Below are positions 35,668 to 44,985 of a stretch of 64,000 nt of DNA, piece after piece. The notes beneath the pieces were generated by a model. It saw nothing but the letters and a program-made list of their open reading frames with translations, was not told the origin of the DNA and did not search any database. The stretch comes from Blastomussa wellsi (Eukaryota; Cnidaria; Anthozoa; Scleractinia; Plerogyridae): positions 22,407,112-22,471,111 of the forward strand of contig OX393566.1 of assembly GCA_947652115.1 (NCBI GenBank). The letters are read 5' to 3'. Both the position numbers and the translations under genes were made by a program. The number at the start of each line of letters is the position of its first letter. Positions within the stretch are counted from its first letter, which is position 1.

Positions 35668-38370
35668 GTATAACAATATAATTTGGTTTTATCAACTGGG
35701 TTGATAATGTCAATTGGCCACCGTAAAGAGATTCAAGAGCTGACGTTTCGAGCGTTAGCCCTTCGTCGGAGCGAATCAAGGAATTGTGCGTCGTGTGTTT
35801 TTATATACAGAAAGATGGAGCTTCGCTATTGGCTGGTGCCTGGTAACGTGAAAACTTCGCTATTGGCTGGTGCCTGGTAACGTGAAAACGTCGGAATAAA
35901 TTAGTTGAATGAAAAGTGTTCGTTGATACCGTGAGGATTAAGAGTGCCGATTTGAAAAATAAATTTTTGTTCTAGAGTTTTACGGCTTTCCGTGTTTCCT
36001 TGGTGAAGGGAAAGGCCGCAGACTGCCATATGTTGCTTAGAATGATTTGGGAGATTGAAGTGTCTCGCGACCGGTTTCGATGCATTTTTGTCGTCTTTCT
36101 CTACGTCACGAAGGTGTTCTCGGAGTCGGTCGCCAAGTCGTCTCCCTGTTTCGCCGATGTATAACTTTTTGCAAAGAGTGCAAGTTATACAGTAGATGGC
36201 ATTGGCTGAGGTACAGGTGAAATGATCAGTGATTTTGATAGATCGCTTGGGTCCCGACATTTTGTCAACGTTGTGAATGAAAGGGCCTGTTTTGCATCGT
36301 GCGCGAGCGCATTTAAAGGTTCCGGGTTGATCACTAGTTTGGAATGCACTTCTGACCAAAAAGTTACCTATGTTTTTGTCGCGTTTAAATGAAATTAATG
36401 GAGGTTGCGAAAAGATTCTACCAGTGTCGGGATCATTTTGAAGTAATTTAAAGTTTTTGAGAATGATGGATTTAACTGCGTGGTTGTGAGTGTGAAATGT
36501 GAGGGTGAATGGAATTCTATCGTTGTTTTCTCTCTGTGACGTTTGTAGTGCTGACTGTCGATAAATTTGCTGGGCGCGATGATGGCCCGCTTGAACAACA
36601 AAAGCAGGATAGCCGCGTTTGTCGAAGAAATTGCACATTTCCTCTGATTTTAAGGAAAAATCAGAGTCGTCACTACAAAGACGGCGAAGTCTAAGAAACT
36701 GAGAATAAGGAATGGAATTCTTGACATGTGATGGATGTGAAGACGAATACAATAAATAGCTATAAGAATCTGTGGGTTTGTAGTGCACACTGGTGCATAA
36801 ACTGTTGCCTTCGATAGAAACTTTGATATCCAGGAGAGCTAAGGAAGTATCGGAAATTTCCCAGGTATATTTAAGGGCAGGATGAAACGAATTAACAGCG
36901 GTTATAAATTGATTAATTAAGATCCTCTCTGGTAGAAGAGGTAGCGCCGATACAGTCGTCAATGTATAACCGCTGTTGATTCGTTTCATCCTGCCCTGAT
37001 AGCATTCCTGGATATCAAAGTTTCTATCGAAGGCAACAGTTTATGCACCAGTGTGCACTACAAACCCACAGATTCTCATAGCTATTTGTTGTATTCGTCT
37101 TCACATCCATCACATGTCAAGAATTCCATTCCTTATTCTCAGTTTCTTAGACTTCGCCGTCTTTGTAGTGACGACTCTGATTTTTCCTTAAAATCAGAGG
37201 AAATGTGCAATTTCTTCAACAAACGCGGCTATCCTGCTTCTGTTGTTCAAGCGGGCCATCATCGCGCCCAGCAAATTGATCGACAGTCAGCACTACAAAC
37301 GTCACAGAGAGAAAACAACGATAGAATTCCATTCACCCTCACATTTCACCCTATTTCCGGTGTCTTATTCCTCTTTTTGGCTTTGACACAGAGAAATCAA
37401 ATTACTATGGTTCATCGCCAGCCTCCTCCTCAGGTGCTTCGATTTTGGTCCCGAACAAAGCGGAGCACGAAGCGCGAGCGACTGGTGACGACCGCTAGGC
37501 GCGAGGTACGACGCTTCCTTGCGCGACCATGTTCCTCGAAAAAAGAGAGGCGCCATTTCGTTTCGCAAATTACAGTAAGCCGTTCAATCACCGTGGCTCG
37601 TGTGTTGTTCTCCTGGAACGAATAGGTCATTTCCGAGTTCCCTTGAGCCTATATTTCAAAGCGAGTCTAAGTGCGAAAGTTTTGTGATGGCAATTAGGTT
37701 TGCTTTCCATATGAAGGAAAACTCATTTTCATTACAGACTTTGCACTTAGACTCGCCTTGAAATAGAGGCACCAGCGAGCATTTGCAACAGACTTTTTAA
37801 GCCAGCAAAAATTTATTCAAAAACCGCCGCTAACAATGGCCCACGCATTAACGTTAATAATGCATTTGATGTGTTGTTGAGTTAATCGCCAGAATCATCC
37901 TTTCAAAGGCCTGCTTTGTGAAACTCTGATAATTTTCGTTTGATAGTTTGATAAATCTGATAATTTCATTTCGAATGGAATCAGGTACCTAAACACAAAG
38001 CCAGTTGCCGCTACGAAACCTCGATGATTTAATTTAATTTAACTCGTTTAGTAGACCAAAATAAAGCATTGTTTATTCACCTGAACTCTTTCTCCAGTTC
38101 CACTGCGCTGACCTGATCTTCAAAATCGTCGTGCATGTCTTCTCTGGTGCCATCGATTACTTTGCATACATCCTTGGACTTGGGCACAAAAAAGCCGATC
38201 AGGAACCCGACAACTACGGCCAATACGGCTGTCACGATGACTACAATCACAAGTCGCTTTCGAGGCGATTTTACACATCTTTGAAACCTGCTTTGCTTCT
38301 GAGCGGAAGACAAAGTTTCAACTTCGGTATCGCTCGAATCCCCAGACAGCGATCTCATTACGGTCGTCAT
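28789..38370 (-). CDS. NAALADase / glutamate carboxypeptidase II-like peptidase, copy 2
   Basis: Five coding exons: 38370-38081, 34907-34697, 34116-33928, 30590-30299 and 30077-28789. Joined they give 756 aa. Architecture as in copy 1: cytosolic tail, TM at about residues 40-62, PA-type domain, catalytic domain, helical C-terminus. The zinc ligands are intact: H391, D401, E439 with catalytic E438, D467 and H564. The PSMA arginine-patch positions are again replaced (V477, D545, S547). Intron phases 2,0,0,1 match copy 1 exactly, and both lie on the same strand in tandem, so this is a local duplication. All introns here begin GT. Intron 1 holds a SINE and Penelope-like elements; intron 3 holds a LINE fragment. 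Confidence 0.88.
30299..30590 (-). CDS. Copy 2 exon 4: end of PA-type domain and linker
   Basis: Starts after TTTCTTACAG (ITAAAKRGAIGAILYVDPAT) and ends CTTAGAG/GTAAGT in phase 1. The donor is canonical GT where copy 1 has GC. Confidence 0.87.
30870..31015 (+). repeat. Dispersed repeat, copy 1 of 3
   Basis: Shares ACTAAGGAATGACRTAAT, ACTAGTTAT, GCAGGTCATC and CCCCCTAGATCCGCTC with 61935-62015 and 62110-62290. It is probably a non-autonomous mobile element. Confidence 0.65.
31967..33063 (-). mobile_element. LINE 3' fragment (CR1/L2-like)
   Basis: On the minus strand 33063-32734 encodes IDSTLLWKSQVSYIVEK ... VYPFLTYALIYWGNTY, the C-terminal reverse-transcriptase region of CR1/L2-type LINEs. 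After a break, 32646-32407 encodes HNYNTRS ... RTNYGIFNIRFKGPKLWNSI, the usual end of such ORF2 proteins. The 3' end has an inverted GGCTGCCTGG / CCAGGCAGCC pair, AATAAAG and a TTG repeat tail. Frameshifted and 5'-truncated. It lies in intron 3 of peptidase copy 2, on the same strand. Confidence 0.75.
33509..33703 (+). CDS. Short open frame, unknown
   Basis: 64 codons (MCYARYEKPLKNHPLDVAKK...) with protein-like composition, followed 150 bases later by AATAAAGAC near 33861. It lies on the opposite strand in intron 3 of peptidase copy 2. I suspect the 3' end of a mobile element, but no domain is recognised. Confidence 0.25.
   Translation: MCYARYEKPLKNHPLDVAKKYVETYSSSNAAARDPEERASYNIRVNSNGNVILKIKNKAGEHSD
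33928..34116 (-). CDS. Copy 2 exon 3: PA-type domain
   Basis: 63 codons in phase 0 at both ends, between TTGCATTAG and ACT/GTGAGT. It encodes KHTFPYFPYLAFAPPGVVEG and continues to LVYCNRGRERDL and DRIVLLKGQSAT. It has no ATG in frame and lies opposite a longer spurious frame, so it is easy to miss. Confidence 0.82.
34697..34907 (-). CDS. Copy 2 exon 2: N-terminal ectodomain
   Basis: Enters in phase 2 after TTCGATTCAG and leaves in phase 0 at ATTAAC/GTACGT. It encodes LFTSQPHVAGSERQDTLIN and WRGYGFDEVEIPEYQVLL. The frame read past the donor stops at once. Confidence 0.85.
34996..35150 (+). mobile_element. tRNA-derived SINE
   Basis: The head GGCCTAATGGTTAGTGCGCTGGACTC is A-box-like. It is followed by GGGCAAGACACTTTACTCTC and a CCTCATTTCACACAGGTGTATAAAC tail, as in tRNA-derived SINE bodies. 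It sits in intron 1 of peptidase copy 2. Confidence 0.5.
35622..36990 (-). mobile_element. Penelope-like element, copy 2 (5' truncated)
   Basis: An uninterrupted minus frame at 36989-35901 (362 codons) encodes three parts. First is the last part of the reverse-transcriptase region (HPALKYTWEISDTSLALLDIK, SSSHPSHVKNSIPYSQFLRL). Next is a cysteine-paired linker (CARARCKTG, CTSANAIYCITCTLC). Last is a GIY-YIG endonuclease (LYIGETGRRLGDRLREHL, KPVARHFNLPNHSKQH). The reverse-transcriptase catalytic palm is absent, so the element is not autonomous. The 3' region 35900-35622 carries the hammerhead-like motif and the terminal sequence shared with the other copies. Its upstream edge is a head-to-head junction with copy 3. 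Confidence 0.85.
35730..35777 (-). ncRNA. Hammerhead-like motif, copy C (best preserved)
   Basis: The minus strand gives GAUUC-GCU / AGC-UCUU-GAAUC for stem I, CCGACGA as core, GGGC-UAAC-GCUC for stem II, GAAA, then ACGU-C. The two-base palindromic stem III (ACGU) would only form between two molecules, as proposed for short-stem hammerheads in Penelope-like elements. It deviates from the consensus by C at position 4 and an extra A before stem II. Confidence 0.5.
36968..37345 (+). mobile_element. Penelope-like fragment, copy 3, inverted to copy 2
   Basis: It repeats on the plus strand what copy 2 carries on the minus strand (TTCGTTTCATCCTGCC, then HYKPTDSHSYLLYSSSHPSH and onward). The two are head-to-head around about 36935. 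The match ends near 37345, after which the sequence is unrelated. Confidence 0.8.
38081..38370 (-). CDS. Copy 2 exon 1: cytosolic tail and membrane anchor
   Basis: ATG at 38370-38368. 96 codons plus two bases, ending TTCAG/GTGAAT (phase 2). A basic KSPRKR stretch precedes VIVVIVTAVLAVVVGFLIGF, a type II signal anchor. Confidence 0.85.
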
Positions 38371-38629
38371 ATTATTTTCCGAAAATCAACTAGAGTGGCA
38401 GTCTATTACAGTAAAAGTCTGATACTGCGCCTTTTCCTGTGAAAACGTCGGAGGGACTTGATTTATTTAAATCGAGCAGGGGTCAAATAAATTCCTTAAA
38501 TTTCCGCCAATGAGACCCGACACATTGTATACAATACAGTATATCGTTTGAACCCGGGGTAACAGTCGATCGTGTAGTTTGATCATCCGGGAGAGGGTAG
38601 TCCTGAGAAGTACTGTTGTCGGGGACTGT

Positions 38630-38673
38630 GACTGACGTTTCGACAAACCTGAGCGGAACTCATCATCAGAGCC
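38630..38673 (-). ncRNA. Second hammerhead-like motif family
   Basis: The minus strand reads GGCU, then an exact CUGAUGA core, an internal UGAG-UUCCG-CUCA hairpin, GUCGAAACGUC, then AGUC. GGCU/AGUC can form a 4-bp stem I. Stem II does not close directly on the core, so the fold is uncertain. It is probably the end of a different Penelope-like family. Confidence 0.35.
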
Positions 38674-38959
38674 ATGTGAAGATTTGTCGTGAAAACAGCC
38701 TGGTCATTTTTGCCGTTATGTATGAATGGCTGTAAGACTAAAGTAGTTCATGGTGTTGTCGGTCGTGATTAGTGATCGGTAAAGTTAGGTCCTTCTGTTG
38801 ACCTCTTCTTTTCGATCTGTTTGTTATGTCCATGTCGTGAAATTAGTCGTTTGTACGGTGGCGGCAGTTGCTGACTTTTGTTGAGAGGATTCTTTTCTGA
38901 GTTAGTAAACAAGCTTTCCAAGGTCAGCCGATGAAAATAGTTAGTGCTGTAGGTCAAAC

Positions 38960-40750
38960 AGTAAGCGGAATCCCAGTTATGGGGAAAGATTACGCCTGAG
39001 ACGCAGGTTACAGTTGATACTGTGGTATAAAAATTGGACTCAACTCAAGTTTTGATTTGACAAAAGGACAATAGAGCGATTAAAAGACACATACTGTGCC
39101 CCATGACAATTATTTGTAATCTATTTTCAGTTCGCGCCATGTTACCGAAGCTATTTTTATTTAGTTTTGACCATAATTGGAAAGTCACGTGACCAGAAAA
39201 CAAAAACGCAAAAAAACTCGCACAGCTTACATCTTTCTCGGATGAAACTAAAGCCAATGGATAGAGTGCATTCAGATGCAAAATCTGTCGTATGAATTTG
39301 TGCAGATTCCATCAGTGAAAAAAAAAATATGACGCCATAATTTTTTTTGACGTCATAACTTTTGCAGTACTTCAAATTTCAAAAGCTGCCAAAAGTGAAA
39401 GCAGCCTCCAATAGAACAAGCATGACGAAAAACTAAGTCCAGGATTGAAAGCGAACACAAGATATGATGGTTAGAAGTCATCACGGCATTACATGAAGTA
39501 CTGTATGATTCCCTTAAAAAAACGAAGGTGTAACAATTTATCATAGTAGCACTTTAAAATGTAGGAGAGGGTGGGAGGGGTGCTCATCGTGCGCATACCC
39601 TCGGGAGGGAGGAGGATTGTTGGGGGAGGGGGAGGTTTTCGTTGGGTATGTGCCAGCCAGATCGTTCTCCAATTTCTAACCCCGTTTTCGAAAGAATTTG
39701 TATTCAATACATCACAATTAATAGTAGAAATACTCTTAGTCGCTTCAAGCTATGGAAACCGGGATAAGCTCCGGCTGTATGGGCCACAAGGCTCGACGCA
39801 GACTTGAATTACCTAACAATAGTTTAACGCGAGAACCGCTGGAATTCATCAGTCTGATCGTAATGTCAGCGCCGGAGCTAACAAATGAAGTTTTAATTGA
39901 AAATTGCTGCTGATTTTATACCCCCCACAAATGTGGGCTACAAGATAGTTCTTGGTAGTTGGAGCAGGCTAACAGCAGATTGGCATGTAAGGCCACACGA
40001 GTGAATATGCTGCCAAATCAATTTTATTTTGTGACAGCAATAATTTTGCCTAGACGGTCTGCACCCACAAAATTTTCGTTTGGTGGGCTGTAGTCCCCCT
40101 GCCCTGCCACCTGTGAGGCAATACGGAAACCGTTGAAATACAATCAACCACAACACAATGGCTAGCGTCTGATTCCAGGCGAGACATGTCACGGCCAGAA
40201 GGATTATTTTCACCGTCGAATTTCCCAGGCATCAGTGCCCAGAAAAATAAATACAGTGTCAGATCCATGGAACATTTAAAATCGTTCGTTTCTTATCACT
40301 CCGTTTCACTTGATCATGATCACCTGACTTATAAGCATGGCATGGCCGCGCTTGTCGAAAATTGATGACCATGTGTCGAAAAATTATCATAAATAAAGTA
40401 ATGTTTTGGTTCTTTAGTTATTCAACTTATGTGGTAACTTCGCGGCTCGATAGTGAAGAAGTGGGAATCTCGAGAAGTCTATAGTCCGCTGTTACCAAGG
40501 AGCTAGGCATTTTTTTTTTTTCATTTTTCAAATAGATTCCGGGTAAAACGTTCTATTAAAACATAATGCAGTTCAAATTTAAGTGGGAGCAGTGCATATG
40601 TGCTGTTATGGTTGCAATGGTCAGTCTCTCGGAGATTGTCGCTTCAATACATTAAACCACTGACGTAAAATGCAAGATGGCGGATCCAATATGGCTGCTC
40701 TAATGACGACGCATCACGTCAAATGACATAATAACCAACCAAATATGTGT
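38960..40750. other. Intergenic, nothing coding recognised
   Basis: Several short frames occur on both strands without protein-like features. Dispersed phrases such as AAGATGGCGGATCCAATATGG near 40674 suggest old repeats. Confidence 0.4.
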
Positions 40751-40752
40751 CT

Positions 40753-40860
40753 TTCGCTCCGACGAAGGGCTAACGCTCGAAACGTCAGCTCTCGAATCTC
40801 TTTACGGTGGCCAATTCACATTATCAACCCAGTTGATAAAACCTAATTATATTGTTATAC

Positions 40861-40897
<37 letters not shown>

Positions 40898-40910
40898 TAC
40901 TCCCTCTATT
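40753..40910 (+). mobile_element. Solo Penelope-like terminal segment with hammerhead-like motif D
   Basis: The motif 40753-40798 has GGGC-UAAC-GCUC, GAAAC-GUC and GCU/AGC intact, with a weakened outer stem. The shared terminus follows (GGCCAATTCACATTATCAAC ... GTTATACTTCCCACC ... CAGTTTCTTTAGAAACTTAC). Confidence 0.65.
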
Positions 40911-41500
40911 CTCTTGTAAAGTAAGCTCAGTCTGCGGTTTTCTATGCAGTTTCAATTTATCATGTTGCGCAAAATACGACCAAGAATTGAAATCAAACAA
41001 ACACCCAAGTTTCAAATTTCAAAGGTGTTTTTTTTTTCGCATTTGCTAAAGGAACATAAATTGAAACTTTTTCTGATAAACAGTACTCGCTGGACAGTTC
41101 GCTTGGATTATCAACTGTTGTTAACGAATGTGAAACAAGACAGTACAAACTCGCATATCGTTTCATGTTTTATTAGAAACAACTATCATCTTCTTAAAAC
41201 TAGCTGAAAGACTTTTTATGTCAAGGGTCCTTTAAGTCTGTTCATCTTGACCAAAGGCTCCATGAGTCCTTTGAAGAAGAAAAAGCACAAAGTTAATATC
41301 GATTCCAAAGAAAAAAATAACGTCGTCTACATTTTACTGCAGTTGTACAGTTCGGGACCATTCTACAATTGAACTGAACAACGCTATGAAATAAGTAACA
41401 TAAAAGGTTGTAAGATGTCTTTATATTAGCCTAATTTTTAATAAGTTTCATAAGAATATTTTGTTAAATATGTTTTAGTGCAAACCGTTTTGTGTCATAA
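40911..41500. other. Intergenic, nothing recognised
   Basis: AT-rich. The short frames show no supporting splice or protein features. Confidence 0.4.
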
Positions 41501-41640
41501 CATTCGTTCGTTCATTCATTTACTCATTCGTTCGTTCCTATATTTTCGTTTATTCATTCTTTCATTCATTCACTATCTCGCACGCTTGATCTCTAGTTCT
41601 GTGACTCGTTCGTTCGTTCGTGTGTTGCTTAATTATTTAC
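41500..41640. repeat. TTCG/TTCATTCG simple repeat
   Basis: Imperfect tetramer repeats of CATT and CGTT. An AATAAA for the minus-strand gene falls within it (41554-41549). Confidence 0.75.
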
Positions 41641-41701
41641 TCGCTCGCTAGCATGTTCGTTTGATCCTAAAACCACAAAACGCGTATCTTCCTAACGTAC
41701 C

Positions 41702-42777
41702 TTATTTCCCGCAGGCGCCTGGCAACCTAATACAAAATCGACGACGACGGCGGCGGCGACGACGGCGGCGGCGACGACGAAGACGGAGTCGACCTTTGCG
41801 TCTGCTACGTCGGGTGCGTGTATGACGTGGGTCTGAAACTTGTTCACCCAAGTCGTTAAGGCCACTGTCCACTTCGTTCTTCATTAAATCATCCACAGCG
41901 TTTTTAACTGCGTTGTCTTCATCCTGCCAGTCTTCGTCTTCTTCATGGTCAGCATCAATAAGATTGCTCTCCGCAGCTTGATCTTCCTTCCTACAGCAGG
42001 AAACAGGAATCAAGTTAAGGATTTTTGGTTATCCCAATATTTAATACAGAGATATATAGAAAGTCGTGGTACCCATAGAGATTAAAAATTCACCAGATTT
42101 TTCCATGACTGAACATTGCTCTGAAAATTTCATTTTATTTCATTTTATTTAATTCTTAATGTGCGTTTCAGTTACAACATGTCATCTTCATCTTATCTTA
42201 TCTTTTATATATCACAACTAAATGGCTGCATTCTCGTTATTGGTGGGAGTACGCTGTTCTCACCGCTCTGCCATCCCCGCGCCGTTCCTCCATTTACGCC
42301 CTACTGTAAGATTAAACCCAAGAGATCACGACTTTAGAAAACGAATTTAAATATCAATTTGCCTGAACGCATTTTCTTTAATCCAGCAAAAAAATTGAAG
42401 AGTTGCTATTTATCCCCTTACTACTCAAGAAAACACATCTGTTCAGTGGAGTCTCTACAATTAATTTTATCACAATCAAAAATGTGAAATTAAGTTTCAA
42501 TTTTGATTAGTCCTTGTTTTATCTCTATCCCTCCGTCGATCGAACGTAGCGCATATAAGAGAATATCTCTTTGGGGCAATAACATATCTAAAGACAGTTC
42601 CGTAGAAGTTGTAACTCTTTCATAAAGATGTAACACAGTTTACCCTTCAGAAGTAAGATCATTGCTAGTTTCCTCCAGCATGTCCTCTGAGGCTCTACCT
42701 TCACTTTCACTGAATGGGAATTCATAGCTAGTGGCTAGCACAAGGCCAACCAAAGCTATCAACAGAACAGCCTTCAT
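41702..42777 (-). CDS. Secreted precursor: acidic pro-region, Arg run, Cys-loop peptide
   Basis: Two exons, 42777-42644 and 41990-41702, give 140 aa. The join is GAAGG/GTAAAC to a CCTGCTGTAG acceptor, in phase 2. Residues 1 to about 16 (MKAVLLIALVGLVLATS) are a signal peptide. Residues 17-101 are strongly acidic (DADHEEDEDWQDED and similar). Next comes a basic block with convertase-type sites (RTRRSRRKGR) and 14 consecutive arginines (116-129). The C-terminus is FCIRLPGACGK. Cleavage after the arginines, with Gly-Lys acting as an amidation signal, would leave a nine-residue peptide with one disulphide. Acidic pro-region plus cationic end is the layout of cnidarian antimicrobial precursors such as arminins; a neuropeptide or toxin-like role is equally open. 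Family not recognised. The arginine run is coded by CGN triplets and may vary in length. Confidence 0.75.
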
Positions 42778-42817
42778 TCTGAAACCTGAATTTTACAACT
42801 GAGCTCGAGACGTGGCC

Positions 42818-42827
42818 CTTATTTATA
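42818..42827 (-). promoter_or_regulatory. TATA box
   Basis: The minus strand reads GGGGTATAAATAAGG about 45 bases before the ATG at 42777. This puts transcription start near 42795 with a very short leader. Confidence 0.6.
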
Positions 42828-42849
42828 CCCCGGATTCAGTGAAGTAAAT

Positions 42850-44510
42850 TGCGTGGGCAATATCGATCATGTTAATCTCAGTATACTTTCAGCTCTTTGT
42901 TATAATTATATAAGGAGAAGGACAACAAAAATGCTATTTCATTGCTATTTTGGATCAGAAATTAGATATTTACGCAAATCGCAGAGTTTATGGCTAGTCC
43001 GCACGGGAAATCAGCTGGATATTTGTTATTGCATGACCAAGGAGAATTCATCAACAGATATCGGAAAAATAGTTACTAGCAAATACCCGCGCTCGGCTCT
43101 TTTTGCGTAAAGTACCACTGACATAATATTGGGCAAGGAGAATTCCTCAGAAGATACCACAGGAGGTAACCGGACAGCAGTCACCATTTTGATGAGCAAA
43201 CACACTTCAGGAAATCGATGAAGCAATATTTGTTACCATCACAGATGTGCTCTGTTTGGTAGTGTAATGAAGAAGATTTTGCAACGCCTGCTCCTATTTA
43301 ATATATTCTATATATTATAATTATTATAAGAAGAATTTGCATTGGTTAGCAAGTTCATGAATACTGGAAAAGTAGTATGTAAAAAAGGTTGTTAGGTGGA
43401 CCTCCATCTCTGGTTTACTCGACTATACTGGACGACGTTTAATTTTGTGGTGATAATTGCGTAGCACTATTTTAGCATAATAATATAATATCAATACAAT
43501 ATATCAATACAAACACATAGCTCAATAAGAATCTCTAACAGATATCTGTTTGGAAACAACCAAATCGGACTTGACCTTTGAGTGGTATTGTTATGCAGGC
43601 CCGTAGGAACGAATTTGGAAGTGAGGGGGCACTACAGTTTCAGGGGGGGATACTTTTTTGAATGGGCCGAAGGCCCATTCCCTGTAGGGTGGTCCGGGGG
43701 CATCCTCCCCCGGGAAATTTTCAAAAATTAGACGCGCTCTGGCGCCATTTGGTGCATTTTGGAGTCCCTGGCGAGGTGATATTTGTTGACAAGTTCGAGC
43801 GAACTTAAAGCATTTCAGATCCATATTTATTGATATCCGTTCTAAGAGAGATTCACATGTGTGAAAAACGTATGCCGCAATTTCTGCGCTATTATGATTC
43901 AGTGAACACCGAAGTTAATCTAACAAATTTATTTTAATTTTCCGTTTTCGTTCGAAAACAATTTCCATTCAAAAACGTTCTCCAGAAGACAAAAATTGTT
44001 TTCTCGAGGTTACACTTAACGCCGTTTTAATGTACTTTGAAAACGTTAAGGTTTTGCTGCCGCAACTGCCCACTGCTGCAGAAATGACAGAATCACTATC
44101 CTAAAAATAACTATGATTAAAGTAAATGAAATTTGACGGATTGCACAACAAATTGAAGTAATAATAAGTGGGACTTAAATTGTTTGACCGAAAAGTCTCA
44201 GTCATAACAGACTGTTGGCATTTTTAACAATACCATGGCATCAGCATAACATCCGATTAACCCTGGCCTGAATAAACATTGGTACATTGTTTTTCATTTG
44301 AGAAGTGCATAGACATGTCACGAAGTCTCTGCAGCGGGGGCAATTTTTCCTAAGTTATCATGAAAAAATAACTATTAACATTTTAGATAATTTGTTATAA
44401 TTGCCTACCTTTTTATACAATAATCCACAGCGAAAGGATAAAATATCGACGGCGAGATCGTTGATTAAAGCAGCCAAATAGAAGGAAGCAACTGAAATAG
44501 TTGTTAGCCG
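42850..44510. other. Intergenic with dispersed repeat
   Basis: No gene supported. Around 43595-43800 is a GC-richer, open-on-minus block (GGGCCGAAGGCCCATTCC, GGGGGCATCCTCCCCC) that looks like a dispersed repeat, with partial similarity of its flank to 49330-49400. Confidence 0.4.
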
Positions 44511-44511
44511 A

Positions 44512-44985
44512 GGCTAATTTCCGTTTCGTAAACGGTCGGTGCCATTTTTAACGGTCGATGCCATAATTGGTAACCAAGCTTTTCGGAATGGACGATGCTA
44601 TATGCGCTCTAGTTTAGGCCTGGACTAGGTCGAAACTGGTGATAGACTAATACACACTTACCAAATGCTTAATTGTTCAATTTCAGACTGGTCTGCTTGC
44701 GGTTAGCTTTATTTGTTGGGTGGGGCAATACTATAAGTAAAATATATATACTAAGAAAGTCTTGTTTTATAACGAAATTTTGTGAGGATTTGGCGGATTG
44801 GCCTGGTAGTGTAGTGGTAGTGTACTGGTGAAATAGGGATGTTGGCTTGTCAGAGGTTCAGGGTTCGATTCTTGTCATTGACTAACAATTTTTCTTTTTT
44901 TGTGGGTAAAAAAATTCGATGATAGCCCAAAAAAAATTCTAAGTGTCGAAAAAATGGCATCGACCGTTTACGAAACGGAAACGTG
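44512..44985 (+). mobile_element. TIR element with tRNA-like core (copy T2)
   Basis: Same ends and interior as T1: TTTCCGTTTCGTAAACGGTCG on the left, CGACCGTTTACGAAACGGAAA on the right. The tRNA-like part, 44800-44882, is the best of the three, with TAGTGTAGTGGTAGTG and GGTTCAGGGTTCGATTC. Confidence 0.72.

Noticed and set aside
35622..37345. A host gene for a GIY-YIG nuclease
   Set aside because: The frame is part of a Penelope-like element: it has the thumb region and terminal repeats, and other copies exist in this window.
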